Below, piece after piece: positions 46,461-55,461 of a stretch of 64,000 nucleotides of DNA (the first letter of the stretch is position 1; each line of letters begins with the position of its first letter). The position numbers and the translations under genes were made by a program. Location: assembly GCA_038146865.1 (NCBI GenBank), contig JAYQSL010000004.1, forward strand, positions 28,204-92,203, written 5' to 3'. Source of the DNA: GCA-2709075 sp038146865 (lineage in GTDB: Bacteria; Pseudomonadota; Alphaproteobacteria; MPNO01; UBA2964). The notes beneath the pieces are model-generated. The model searched no databases. It was not told the origin of the DNA and saw nothing but the letters and a program-made list of their open reading frames with translations.

Positions 46461-47170
46461 GCCGCTGCCGCCTTATCCTCTCGGGCGTGAAGTGTGGCGG
46501 TTACCTCAGCTAGAATTGAAATCGCTATTTCTGCTGGGGAAACAGCATGAAGATTTAAACCAACTGGCCCATTAATCCGGCCGATTTCAGATTCTGTGAA
46601 CCCATCTGCTTTTAATCTTTCAACGCGCGATGCGTGCGTTTTTCTGCTACCAAGCGAGCCGATATAAAAGGCAGGAGACTTGAGTGCTATTGATAGTCCC
46701 GGATCGTCGAGTTTCGGATCATGCGTGAGAGTTACAACAGCAGTTCGTCGGTCAAGATCCATTTTGCGCATACCATCATCTGGCCATTCGTCCAATAAGG
46801 TTACCCCGGGGAACCTCTCTTCCGTCGCAAAACTCTGGCGAGGATCAATAATTGTAACATCATATCCTGCGACCCTCGCCATCCTGGACAAGGGCTGAGC
46901 AATGTGCACAGCGCCGACTATCGCCATTCTAAGAGGGGGATTGAAAACGTGGACAAATATTTCACGATTTCCTATTGAAACAGTGCCGCTTTTGTCATCT
47001 TGCAGGGATCTTTGGGCGAGAGCGATGATTTCTTGATCATTGGCCAGCTCGCCATGTGCCCTTTCATGATATACTAAACACTCCTGACCCGAAACGAGAT
47101 CAGTTGCTAACGCTACTGGGGTTTTAGATTTTTGATCTTCTCGAAGTTGATTAAGTATTTCACGTTTCAT
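46457..47170 (-). CDS. XdhC/CoxF-type maturation protein, C-terminal domain part
   Basis: 237 aa with the Rossmann XdhC_C domain: GAVHIAQPLSRMARVAGYDVTIID-type start (key residues GAVHIA, DPR) and FYIGSLGSRKTHASRVERL, GLNLHAVSPAEIAISI. Its N-terminal 40 residues are not the XdhC N-domain; that lies in the preceding gene, so the family's two domains are split over two genes. XdhC/CoxF proteins protect and sulphurate the molybdenum cofactor. It overlaps both neighbours (11 and 4 bases). Confidence 0.88.
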   Translation of the reverse strand: MKREILNQLREDQKSKTPVALATDLVSGQECLVYHERAHGELANDQEIIALAQRSLQDDKSGTVSIGNREIFVHVFNPPLRMAIVGAVHIAQPLSRMARVAGYDVTIIDPRQSFATEERFPGVTLLDEWPDDGMRKMDLDRRTAVVTLTHDPKLDDPGLSIALKSPAFYIGSLGSRKTHASRVERLKADGFTESEIGRINGPVGLNLHAVSPAEIAISILAEVTATLHAREDKAAAA

Positions 47171-47513
47171 CTTTTACGGCCTCCACGTAGACTTTTACTT
47201 GGCCGCCACAGGCAAGGCCAACTTCCCAGGCGACTTCATTGCTAACGCCGTATTCAAGAACTTTTGATGTTCCTGTTGCCATTACGTCTATTGCTTCCGT
47301 GACCACGGCTCCTTCGATACATCCGCCCGATACGGACCCGACAAATGTTCCGTCCTCAGCCACAGCTAATTGGCTTCCGGTTGGACGTGGGGATGACCCC
47401 CAGGTTTGTATTACTGTTGCAAGAGCAACTTTTTTTCCCTGATCGAGCCAACTCGCCGCTGAAGACAGAATGTCGTCGTCGTTAGCAAAGGGTATTACAT
47501 CGCTTCCCGCCAT
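47160..47513 (-). CDS. XdhC/CoxI N-terminal-domain protein
   Basis: 117 aa containing only the XdhC N-domain: VIQTWGSSPRPTGSQLAV and SGGCIEGAVVTEA with its conserved Cys. It partners the next gene to form a full XdhC-like protein for molybdenum cofactor insertion. It overlaps the end of coxE by 19 bases and the next gene by 11 bases. Confidence 0.87.
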   Translation of the reverse strand: MAGSDVIPFANDDDILSSAASWLDQGKKVALATVIQTWGSSPRPTGSQLAVAEDGTFVGSVSGGCIEGAVVTEAIDVMATGTSKVLEYGVSNEVAWEVGLACGGQVKVYVEAVKDET

Positions 47514-48778
47514 TGGGTCATCTCCTCTTGTCTCCGTACCATTTGTCGATTTAATGCTTCTACAAGTTGGGTCAAGCTCTCTAGATTATGTACCTGTCGG
47601 AACTCGTCAACATGGGGCAGAATTGCTTTTATCCCTTGGGACTTTGGTTCGAAACCCTCAAATCGAAGCAGTGGGTTAAGCCATATTAGACGGCGGCACG
47701 ACTTATGAAGTCGTTCCATTTCCTTGCTGAGGCCTCGACCCGCATCACGATCTAACCCGTCAGAGATTAAAATCATCATAGCGCCTTGTCCAAGCACTCG
47801 ACGTGACCAGAATTGGTTGAAATCTCTGAGGCATTCTCCAATACGGGTTCCCCCAGACCAGTCCTCTACCGCGTCTATACATGAGTCTAAGGCTATATCG
47901 ATGTCTTTTTGCCTTAAATGGCGTGTCACATTGGTTAGTCGAGTTCCAAATAAAAAGGTATGTACCCGATCCCTGTCATTTGTAATCGCGTGCATAAAAT
48001 GAAGCACCATTCTGGTATATCGACCCATGGAACCTGAAATATCGCATAGAATCACGAGGGGAGGCGTCCGGGTTTTTCGTTTTCGATATTGAAGGGGAAT
48101 GACCGCAGCACCGCTTCTCAGGGCTGCTCTCAAGGTTCCTCTCATGTCTACTTTGGCGGGATGATTTGACCTCTTAAATCTCCGTATTGGGATGTCTTGG
48201 ATTGGTAATCGCATTCGGGAAATAAGAGCTTTAGCCTTTGCAAGCTCCTCAGCCGACATATCCTCGAAATCCATTTTTTGAAGAAGCTCATTGGCCGATG
48301 CTGTAAGTGTCGCTTCAACATCAATCTCAGGGTCTTTTTCTTCCTCTGGTTTTTCTGGCTCGTCTCCAGAGCTCATGGCTTCAGCTACGCGTCTAGACGG
48401 TGGTTCTGGTGGAGGTGCCTCTTCTTCGTCCCCCATGAAAGGCATCACTAATCCGAGCATTCTCTCTAGTAGGTGAGGGTCCCTCCAGAATATATGAAAC
48501 GCTTGGTCAAAGATCTCATGTTGATCCCGCCGATTTACAAAAACAGCATGTAGAGACCAATAAAAGTCTCTCCTACTTTCTATTCCAACGGCTTGTGTGG
48601 CAGACACCGCATCCAGTATTTTACCTGGTCCTACAGGAAGACCTGCAGCCCGAAGCACACGACCAAAATGCATTATATTGGGAACAAGTTTATTCCCTTC
48701 TAATTTTTCAAGTAATGCTAGTCCAGGAGGAAGTTTTTGATCACCATTTCCAGGTTGTTGCACCCCTTTAGAAGTCAT
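47495..48778 (-). CDS. coxE: CoxE-like VWA-domain protein
   Basis: 427 aa VWA-containing protein of the CoxE type. The MIDAS motif is CDISGSM (about residues 254-260), with a Pro/Glu-rich stretch (EEAPPPEPPSRRVAEAM... PEKPEEEKDPE, about 112-148) before the VWA domain. CoxE works with the MoxR ATPase CoxD to build the Mo-S-Cu (or similar) active site of CoxL-type enzymes. It overlaps coxD by 4 bases. Confidence 0.88.
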   Translation of the reverse strand: MTSKGVQQPGNGDQKLPPGLALLEKLEGNKLVPNIMHFGRVLRAAGLPVGPGKILDAVSATQAVGIESRRDFYWSLHAVFVNRRDQHEIFDQAFHIFWRDPHLLERMLGLVMPFMGDEEEAPPPEPPSRRVAEAMSSGDEPEKPEEEKDPEIDVEATLTASANELLQKMDFEDMSAEELAKAKALISRMRLPIQDIPIRRFKRSNHPAKVDMRGTLRAALRSGAAVIPLQYRKRKTRTPPLVILCDISGSMGRYTRMVLHFMHAITNDRDRVHTFLFGTRLTNVTRHLRQKDIDIALDSCIDAVEDWSGGTRIGECLRDFNQFWSRRVLGQGAMMILISDGLDRDAGRGLSKEMERLHKSCRRLIWLNPLLRFEGFEPKSQGIKAILPHVDEFRQVHNLESLTQLVEALNRQMVRRQEEMTQWREAM

Positions 48779-49692
48779 CTCGATGCAATATCAGCCTTGA
48801 CCTGTTCTAGAATATTAGCGGCCTCGCTTCCTTTTATTTTTTCGATGTCGTCTTGATACTTTAGAAGCGTTCCCAGGGTGTCGTTGACGGTTTGAGGATC
48901 AAGATCAATCCTGTCTAGCTGAAGTAATGCATTGGTCCAGTCAATCGTTTCAGCGACACCTGGTAATTTAAATAGGTCTCTTTCTCGCAATCTTTGAACA
49001 AATGCTACAATTTGCTGCGACATTTCTTCAGGAGCCTCCGGGCATTTAACGGATAAAATATCCAGTTCTCTTTTCGCATCAGGATAGTCTACCCAATAGT
49101 AAAAACATCGTCGTTTAATCGCGTCGTGAATTTCCCGTGTACGATTTGAGGTGATTATCACAATGGGCGGTTTTTCCGCAGTAATCGTACCGATTTCAGG
49201 AATAGTAACTTGGAAATCAGAGAGTACTTCTAGCAAAAAAGCTTCGAAAGGTTCATCTGTGCGATCTAATTCGTCTATTAAGAGTACAGGCGGCTCGCCA
49301 GAGGGATCAGCCTCCAACGCCTGAAGAAGTGGTCTTTTTATTAGAAACTCTTCTGAAAAAATGCTTTTTTCAATTGCTTGTCGATCTTGTTGACCAGCTG
49401 CCTCCGCAATGCGGATATCTATCATTTGTCGGCTATAATTCCATTCATAAACAGCAGAGGCGACATCCAGGCCTTCGTAACATTGTAACCTAATGAGGCG
49501 TCGTCCCAGGGTTTCAGACAATACCTTCGCAATTTCTGTTTTTCCCACCCCCGCTTCTCCTTCTAGGAAAAGAGGTCGGCCGAGCTTCAGGGCCAGGTAG
49601 AGAGCTGTGGCCAATGATCGATCTGCGACATATTTGCCTGAGGTTAAGTGATTTACGGTTTCATCAATGGAACCGGGTAGTTTTTCGGTCAT
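48775..49692 (-). CDS. coxD: CoxD-like MoxR AAA+ ATPase
   Basis: 305 aa MoxR-family ATPase. Walker A is GEAGVGKT (about residues 42-49), Walker B LLIDELDR, sensor-1 TSNRTRE, and the GAF-like late KRRCFYYWVDYP matches CoxD. It powers the maturation step done with CoxE. It begins the second half of the cox operon, 123 bases after coxM and behind a hairpin at 49739-49757; coxL, normally between these two, is absent. Confidence 0.9.
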   Translation of the reverse strand: MTEKLPGSIDETVNHLTSGKYVADRSLATALYLALKLGRPLFLEGEAGVGKTEIAKVLSETLGRRLIRLQCYEGLDVASAVYEWNYSRQMIDIRIAEAAGQQDRQAIEKSIFSEEFLIKRPLLQALEADPSGEPPVLLIDELDRTDEPFEAFLLEVLSDFQVTIPEIGTITAEKPPIVIITSNRTREIHDAIKRRCFYYWVDYPDAKRELDILSVKCPEAPEEMSQQIVAFVQRLRERDLFKLPGVAETIDWTNALLQLDRIDLDPQTVNDTLGTLLKYQDDIEKIKGSEAANILEQVKADIASR

Positions 49693-49738
49693 GTGGCAAC
49701 TTCTTAATTAGTAAAACCAGTTATTCTGAAATGATAAA

Positions 49739-49757
49739 GGGGACGGAATCCGTCCCC
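49739..49757. terminator. Hairpin between coxM and coxD
   Basis: An 8-bp perfect GC-rich stem (49739-49746 with 49750-49757) and 3-base loop. On the plus strand it is followed by CTTTTTATT, on the minus strand by TTTATC, so termination downstream of coxM is plausible but not strong. It lies exactly where coxL would be expected. Confidence 0.5.
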
Positions 49758-49815
49758 CTTTTTATTAGCACCTAAGACTTCAAGGGCTTGTAATTTACTC
49801 GGTATTGCGCCCTTG

Positions 49816-50613
49816 TTAGGCAATTGCCTCTGCTACGGCTCGTTTCGCCATAATGGTTACCAAGTGTGCCCGATATTCGGCACTAGCGTGGATATCCTCA
49901 TTCAAACCTTCCGGCGATATTTTTATGTCTGCCACCGACTCCGGTGCAAAATTGCTTGCAAGCGCAGCTTCCATTTCTGGGACACGGAAAGCGCATGCGC
50001 CAGCGCCAGTTACACCAACACGGACATCCGATCCTTTTTGAGAAACCATTACACCAACGATACAATAGCGTGAGGCCGGGTTTGGGAATTTCATATAACC
50101 GGCCCTGTCTGGAATGGGATAGGTGACTTTAGTGATGATTTCTCCCTCTTCGAGAGCTGTTTCGAAAAGGTCGAGGAAGAAATCATCTGCAGCGATCTCC
50201 CTTCGGTCGGTATGGACTGTCGCGCCAAGTCCTACAATGGACGCAGGATAATCAGCGGCTGGATCGCTGTTAGCAGTGGACCCACCTATAGTTCCGCGAT
50301 TTCGCACCATCGGATCTCCGATCCCTCCCGCTAATTTTGCGAGAGCTGGGATTGCTTTTTGTAATTCAGGGTTTGAGTTAACTACAGCATGCGGTGTTCG
50401 AGCGAGAATAGTCACCATGTCTGAAGTGACCTCTACACCGCTCATGTTGGGAACCGCAGCCAGATCAATCACATTCGAAGGTCTGGCAAGCCTTTGTTTT
50501 AGTGTCGGCAGAAGCGTCATGCCTCCTGACATGTATTTGGGCTCTTCTGATGCGTCATGAAAGCTTTTCGCTTCATCAATTGAGGAAGCTTTTTGATAAT
50601 TAAATTCGTACAT
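49816..50613 (-). CDS. coxM: CoxM-like FAD-binding medium subunit
   Basis: 265 aa FAD subunit of a molybdenum hydroxylase. The flavin motifs are MSGGMTLLP (about 30-38) and GGSTANSDPAADYP (about 109-122), as in CoxM. It passes electrons from the iron-sulphur small subunit to quinone or cytochrome. It is directly followed by a hairpin instead of a large subunit gene. Confidence 0.9.
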   Translation of the reverse strand: MYEFNYQKASSIDEAKSFHDASEEPKYMSGGMTLLPTLKQRLARPSNVIDLAAVPNMSGVEVTSDMVTILARTPHAVVNSNPELQKAIPALAKLAGGIGDPMVRNRGTIGGSTANSDPAADYPASIVGLGATVHTDRREIAADDFFLDLFETALEEGEIITKVTYPIPDRAGYMKFPNPASRYCIVGVMVSQKGSDVRVGVTGAGACAFRVPEMEAALASNFAPESVADIKISPEGLNEDIHASAEYRAHLVTIMAKRAVAEAIA

Positions 50614-50639
50614 GGCTCTTTTCCCGATTAACGACTAGC

Positions 50640-51122
50640 TTAAGCGCTTTTATTCATTACTTGTGATGCCGCCAAAATTGCTTTGACGATGTTATGGTAG
50701 CCTGTACAACGACAGAAATTACCTTCCAGTTCCCGGCGCACAGTTTTCTCGTCTAAATCTTCTCCCTCATGGCGATCAACGATACCAATTGCGCTCATTA
50801 CCATCCCAGGTGTGCAAAAACCGCATTGAAGCGCATGATTTTCTCTGAAGGCATTCTGCATTGGGTGTAGCTCGCCATCTTGGGCGAGGCCTTCAATCGT
50901 CGTGACTTCACATCCATCTACCTGGGCGCAAAGTATTGTACATGATTTAATAGGCTTGCCGTCAATATGGACCGTGCAACAGCCGCATTGTGATGTATCA
51001 CAACCAACATGGGTCCCTGTTAGACGCATATCTTCTCTTAGATATTGAACAAGCAGTGTCCTATCTTCGGTTTCCCCTTCAACAGGTTTACCATTCACTG
51101 TCATAGAGAACTTTACAGTCAT
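50640..51122 (-). CDS. coxS: CoxS-like [2Fe-2S] small subunit
   Basis: 160 aa with two [2Fe-2S] clusters: CDTSQCGCC...C (plant ferredoxin type, about 41-62) and CGFC...CRCTGY (about 101-138). GAGGGAAAG precedes ATG 51122; an in-frame ATG 7 codons earlier lacks it. It is the electron-transfer subunit of a CoxMSL-type enzyme, 26 bases before coxM. Confidence 0.92.
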   Translation of the reverse strand: MTVKFSMTVNGKPVEGETEDRTLLVQYLREDMRLTGTHVGCDTSQCGCCTVHIDGKPIKSCTILCAQVDGCEVTTIEGLAQDGELHPMQNAFRENHALQCGFCTPGMVMSAIGIVDRHEGEDLDEKTVRRELEGNFCRCTGYHNIVKAILAASQVMNKSA

Positions 51123-51250
51123 TTTACTTTCCCTCGATTGCACGGTCGTGAAAACGAACCAATTCAGAGTAACGTTTTATATAAGTTTTACCTTTTGACA
51201 AGTATGCCTTGCAAGGCTTAACGGTCAACCCGTTGCTGTACACGAAACAT

Positions 51251-51853
51251 TTATTTTGTACCGAAAATATATAACAGGACTCCAACGATGGCGATTAAAC
51301 CGCCGATCCAAACTGCAGGGCTTAATCCGCTATTAGGTGCGGAAGCGACAGTCGCTGTGTCAGTCTCTGCTTGATCTGAATCAGAGCTTAAATCGGCTTT
51401 ATCCTCCGGTTTACTTGTACCAATTTGGGCGACAAAATTTGTAAAAAATTCATTAGCCATTTTTTTTGCGGTCGAATCAATTAAACGCGATCCAATCTGT
51501 GCTAACTTTCCTCCAACTTGAGCATTGGCCGAATAACGCAATATGGTCTCTGTACCCTCTTCTTCGAGAGTGACCTCGGCGCCGCCTTTCGCAAAACCTG
51601 CTACACCTCCTTGTCCTTCTCCACTGATCTTGTATCCAGCGGGTGGGTTGATATCGGAGAGGGTAACCTTTCCCGTAAAGGTAGCTGATACTGGGCCGAC
51701 TTTTGATTTAACAGTGGCTGTAAGCTCTTCATCCGAGACCTTTTCTAATCTTTGACAACCGGGAATACTGGCTTTCAACACCTCCGGATCGTTTAAGGCA
51801 TCCCAAACTGTTTCTCGAGATGCGGGAATCCTGAATTCACCTGTCATGTCCAT
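51251..51853 (-). CDS. coxG: CoxG-like SRPBCC protein
   Basis: 200 aa. An SRPBCC/CoxG domain (MTGEFRIPASRETVWDALNDPEVL through about 145), a linker, and a C-terminal membrane anchor (AVWIGGLIAIVGVLLYIFGTK). CoxG recruits CO dehydrogenase to the inner membrane in Oligotropha, where I know the function from the literature. It is the first gene of the operon with AAGGAAA before its ATG, upstream of coxS by 128 bases. Confidence 0.9.
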   Translation of the reverse strand: MDMTGEFRIPASRETVWDALNDPEVLKASIPGCQRLEKVSDEELTATVKSKVGPVSATFTGKVTLSDINPPAGYKISGEGQGGVAGFAKGGAEVTLEEEGTETILRYSANAQVGGKLAQIGSRLIDSTAKKMANEFFTNFVAQIGTSKPEDKADLSSDSDQAETDTATVASAPNSGLSPAVWIGGLIAIVGVLLYIFGTK

Positions 51854-51978
51854 TTTTGTTTCCTTTAATTTTACTTAGAAGCTTGGGATCGTCTTTATTA
51901 ATTAGACTTTCATAAGATTGAGGACAAGTCCTGTATCGCAGAGCAAACCTACTCGCTATTTTGACCTCAATTTTTTAC

Positions 51979-53670
51979 TTATACGTAATAAAATATAACA
52001 TAGAGAGCGAGCAATATAGCTACCCAAAGAACCGTTGAGCCTGTGGGCCATGATCGAGCAAGAATCCCCTCGGGTCCATGATGCTTTGAGACACTTACGA
52101 TCAGTCTAGCTATCCTGTACCGTATTGTTTGCAACGTGTGTTGGTGTAATGGCCAGTAAATTTTACATATTCCGCTAATAATTGCTGGAAGAAGTTTTCG
52201 ATAACACCAGTCAAAGTCCAAATTTTGGGATTTTAATTGTGTTGGGAAAAGGTTTCTCCGAATTAGGAAAGCAAATGCTAGAGCTGTTGCACAAAGGAGT
52301 TGAAGCTGGGTTACAACATGGGTGACAGTATAGGGAGCGTAATTAACTTCGTAAGGTAAAATCTCGTAGAGGAGTGTCGGGAACAGGCCAACTCCGACAC
52401 ACAGGGATGCCATTAAACCCATTGCAACTAACATATTGCTTGGAGCTTCTTTTGGTTGGGTGGAGGACTCCGCACCAAAAAACGCAAAATAAGCGATTTT
52501 TAATCCTGCAAGGAAAATTCCCGCTGAGGCAAATAGCAACGCGCCCCATACGAGTAAGTGGCCTTTATAGGCCGCGGCGGAGATTATCAGAGACTTGCTG
52601 ACGAATCCGCAGAAGAGGGGCGTTGCCATAGATGCTATGCCCACGATACAAAATATGGTGGTCCATGGCATGTATTTGTACAGACCGCCTAACTCAGAGG
52701 CTTTTACCGTTCCTGTCCGATAGAGAACCGCTCCCATCGACATGAATAACAATCCTTTATAGAGGATATGAGCAAAGGCATGCGCTGCGGTTCCATTTAG
52801 CGCTAGTTCAGTTCCAATACCTACGCCAACAACCATAAAACCCAGTTGGTTATTGAGACCATAAGCAAGAACACGCCTAAGGTCATTCTCAATCATGGCA
52901 TAGAAAATTGGAAAAATTGCCATCACTGCGCCGATCCAAATTAGCATTTCGGTTCCTGGAAAACCGCGTGCTAGGCCATAAATAGCTAATTTTGTTGTAA
53001 AGGCGCTTAAAAATACCGTCCCCGTTACTGTGGCGTTCGGATACGCGTCCTGGAGCCAATTATGAAGCAGGGGAAACGCCGCTTTTATACCGAAAGCAGC
53101 AAAGATTAGAGTTGGTCCAAGACCAGAAAGGCTCATTTTATCAAAGGTAAGCGAGCCTGTGGCTTTGAAGTGCATAACCGAACCGGCCAAAAGTAAGACC
53201 CCAGAGAAAATCTGGATAATCAAATATCTCATGCCGGATTTGAATGAAGCTTCTGATTTTCCTGCCCAGATCAAAAAGACTGAGGATATCGCGGTGCCTT
53301 CCCAGTAGACAAAAAGTGTAATTAGATCTCCCGCAAAGGCTGCGCCGATGGCAGAGCCCGCATACACGAGGCCTGCGACTTGTTGCACCGTGTCTTTGAT
53401 GTGAAATGCAAAAATAATGCTGACGATTGCAGCAATGTGGAAGATGTAACCAAAAACTAGACTGAGTCCATCAACGCGGACTGGGGATAATGTCTGCCCA
53501 AATAGCAAAAACTGCCAGTAAGTACCCTCTTGGGCCTGCATAAGACCAAATAAGCCCAATATGGGTAAAACAAGCATATAAGCGTTTCTGATATTTCCCC
53601 TAAAAAACGGAATAAGCAGAGCGCCTAAAATCATGTAAAGACCGGGAGGGATGTACGCCAGGCTACTCAT
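51979..53670 (-). CDS. Mrp/Mbh-type antiporter large subunit (NuoL/MrpD-like), distal copy
   Basis: 563 aa, about 14-16 membrane segments, of the proton-channel family shared with NuoL/M/N. The core reads AFGIKAAFPLLHNWLQDAYPNATVTGTVFLSAFTTKLAIYGL, with the antiporter Lys and conserved Glu (LFVYWEGTAISSVFL). A long C-terminal extension ends in a last membrane helix (VLWVAILLALYVIFYYV). ATG 53670 has TGGAG at good spacing and overlaps the previous small gene by 8 bases. It is the last gene of the operon and a third MrpD-like copy. Confidence 0.85.
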   Translation of the reverse strand: MSSLAYIPPGLYMILGALLIPFFRGNIRNAYMLVLPILGLFGLMQAQEGTYWQFLLFGQTLSPVRVDGLSLVFGYIFHIAAIVSIIFAFHIKDTVQQVAGLVYAGSAIGAAFAGDLITLFVYWEGTAISSVFLIWAGKSEASFKSGMRYLIIQIFSGVLLLAGSVMHFKATGSLTFDKMSLSGLGPTLIFAAFGIKAAFPLLHNWLQDAYPNATVTGTVFLSAFTTKLAIYGLARGFPGTEMLIWIGAVMAIFPIFYAMIENDLRRVLAYGLNNQLGFMVVGVGIGTELALNGTAAHAFAHILYKGLLFMSMGAVLYRTGTVKASELGGLYKYMPWTTIFCIVGIASMATPLFCGFVSKSLIISAAAYKGHLLVWGALLFASAGIFLAGLKIAYFAFFGAESSTQPKEAPSNMLVAMGLMASLCVGVGLFPTLLYEILPYEVNYAPYTVTHVVTQLQLLCATALAFAFLIRRNLFPTQLKSQNLDFDWCYRKLLPAIISGICKIYWPLHQHTLQTIRYRIARLIVSVSKHHGPEGILARSWPTGSTVLWVAILLALYVIFYYV

Positions 53671-53956
53671 CGGAGGCTCCATAATAGTCATCGGAGCGCA
53701 TGAGTATTTTTCTTAAAAATTTGGCAATTAAGACGATCCCTACAGAGATTAAAAAAGCAAAGACAGCGTAAGAAGCCCAAAACTGGTCAATTTCTGCTCC
53801 CAACGTTCCAGATTTAAAAGCTGTATGCTTGTGATAGAAAAAATCGGCGATGCAGAGAACCAGCGTAACACACAAAAGAGCCCACCAAATTTTGTTGATG
53901 TTCTTGGTTTTATCGAGCCACTGTGTCTCTTTGCCGTTGTCCCGGGGTTCGGTCAT
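53663..53956 (-). CDS. Small membrane protein of unknown function in the Mrp-like operon
   Basis: 97 aa, two membrane segments (IWWALLCVTLVLCIADFFY and ASYAVFAFLISVGIVLIAKFL) with a charged ends. ATG 53956 has AGAGGCG at spacing 6; an earlier ATG at 53971 overlaps the prior stop as ATGA and is also possible. It lies between two antiporter subunits and overlaps both neighbours. It is not one of the standard Mrp subunits I recognise. Confidence 0.7.
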   Translation of the reverse strand: MTEPRDNGKETQWLDKTKNINKIWWALLCVTLVLCIADFFYHKHTAFKSGTLGAEIDQFWASYAVFAFLISVGIVLIAKFLRKILMRSDDYYGASDE

Positions 53957-53967
53957 GTCTTCGCCTC

Positions 53968-55461
53968 TCATCCAGCGGCCTTTGCGACCGGTTCAAGAAG
54001 TTTGATTATGCGGTCTGCGAAGAAAAACAACGCGATACAGCCAGCGGAGCTAATTGCCATCGCAAAAAGGCAGAAGGCCGGCGCTTCCTTAATACCTGCA
54101 TGCGAATGATCTTGATGATTGCCATCATTGGTTTCAGGCGGAGCTGGACGGAAGAATCCTCGACCGACTATTGGCAATAGATACGCAACATTCAGAAGGG
54201 AACTGATCATCAAAACAATTATAAATATAAAGTGACCAGCATCCGCGGATCCAACCATGAGGTACCATTTACTCCATGAGCCGCCCATGGGCGGCAATCC
54301 AATCACGCACATCGCTCCAATTGCGAAAGCTATGAAAGTAAAGGGCATTCGGCGGCCGAGACCGTCCATCTGCGATATTTCGGTTTTGTGGGAAGCAACC
54401 ATGATCGCTCCAGCGCAGAAAAATAGCGTAATTTTACCGAAAGCATGCATAGCAATGTGCATCCCACTTCCTAGTACACCTGCGCTTGTGGCAAGTGCCG
54501 CTCCGAGTATGACATATGATAATTGGCTTATTGTTGAATATGCGAGCCGTGCTTTCAGATTGTCTTTGGTTAATGCAACGCAAGATGCGGCAACTAGCGT
54601 AAATGCGGCTACGTACATGAGCCAGTCGTCGTGATGGATGCTCGATAAAAAGTCAGTACCAAATATGTATACAATTACTTTTACCACGGAGAATACTCCG
54701 GCTTTTACAACCGCGACGGCATGCAGCAGCGCGCTAACCGGGGTAGGGGCCACCATTGCAGCAGGCAACCAACGGTGGATCGGCATTAATGCGGCCTTTC
54801 CGATACCGTACATGTAGAGAAATAACAGGATGCCAGCCAATGGCCCGTCTGCCTTCCCAGATAGAATTCCGCCCTCTTCAAAATCGAGAGTTCCGGTTAG
54901 ATGCCAGGTCCAAAGGATGGCCAGTAGGAGAAACCCGATTGAGGTTCCAATCAAAATGCCTAGGTATACCCTTCCCGCGGCTTTCGCTTCTGGAGATTGG
55001 TGGTGTGCTACAAGGGGATATGTTGAAAGAGTTAATACTTCGTAAAAAATGAATAACGTGAGCATGTTGCCAGCAAAACAAATACCCATCGTGCTGGAAA
55101 TTGCTATAGCGAAGCAGGCGTAAAACCTAGTCTGGTTCTTTTCATGGTGACCACGCATGTAGCCGATTGAATAGAAAGTTGTGACTATCCATAGGCCTGA
55201 CGCAATCATCGCGAACAACATACCCAGTGGCTCAACTTCAAATGCGATAGATATACCTGGTAAAAACTCGATAAAAGTGAGATTTGGCCGTTCACCGGCG
55301 AGGACCTCAGGCAAGATCGAGAGGACGATCAGAAATAATGTAGCGGCTGTCCCCAGTGTAATAGCTTCTCTGATATTGGGATAACGCTTGTGTAAAAGTA
55401 TAAGTAATGTTCCGAGTAAAGGAACACCTATGGCAAAGGCGATTGCAGTGCTCGAGGTCAT
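53968..55461 (-). CDS. Mrp/Mbh-type antiporter subunit D-like, second copy
   Basis: 497 aa, about 14 membrane segments, NuoL/M/N family. Key regions are NMLTLFIFYEVLTLSTYPLV (conserved Glu) and GKAALMPIHRWLPAAMVAPTPVSALLHAVAVVKAGVF, the proton-channel signature. It overlaps the previous MrpD gene by 4 bases. It probably moves sodium or protons as part of the complex. It has the sequence of a distinct paralogue of both neighbours. Confidence 0.9.
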   Translation of the reverse strand: MTSSTAIAFAIGVPLLGTLLILLHKRYPNIREAITLGTAATLFLIVLSILPEVLAGERPNLTFIEFLPGISIAFEVEPLGMLFAMIASGLWIVTTFYSIGYMRGHHEKNQTRFYACFAIAISSTMGICFAGNMLTLFIFYEVLTLSTYPLVAHHQSPEAKAAGRVYLGILIGTSIGFLLLAILWTWHLTGTLDFEEGGILSGKADGPLAGILLFLYMYGIGKAALMPIHRWLPAAMVAPTPVSALLHAVAVVKAGVFSVVKVIVYIFGTDFLSSIHHDDWLMYVAAFTLVAASCVALTKDNLKARLAYSTISQLSYVILGAALATSAGVLGSGMHIAMHAFGKITLFFCAGAIMVASHKTEISQMDGLGRRMPFTFIAFAIGAMCVIGLPPMGGSWSKWYLMVGSADAGHFIFIIVLMISSLLNVAYLLPIVGRGFFRPAPPETNDGNHQDHSHAGIKEAPAFCLFAMAISSAGCIALFFFADRIIKLLEPVAKAAG

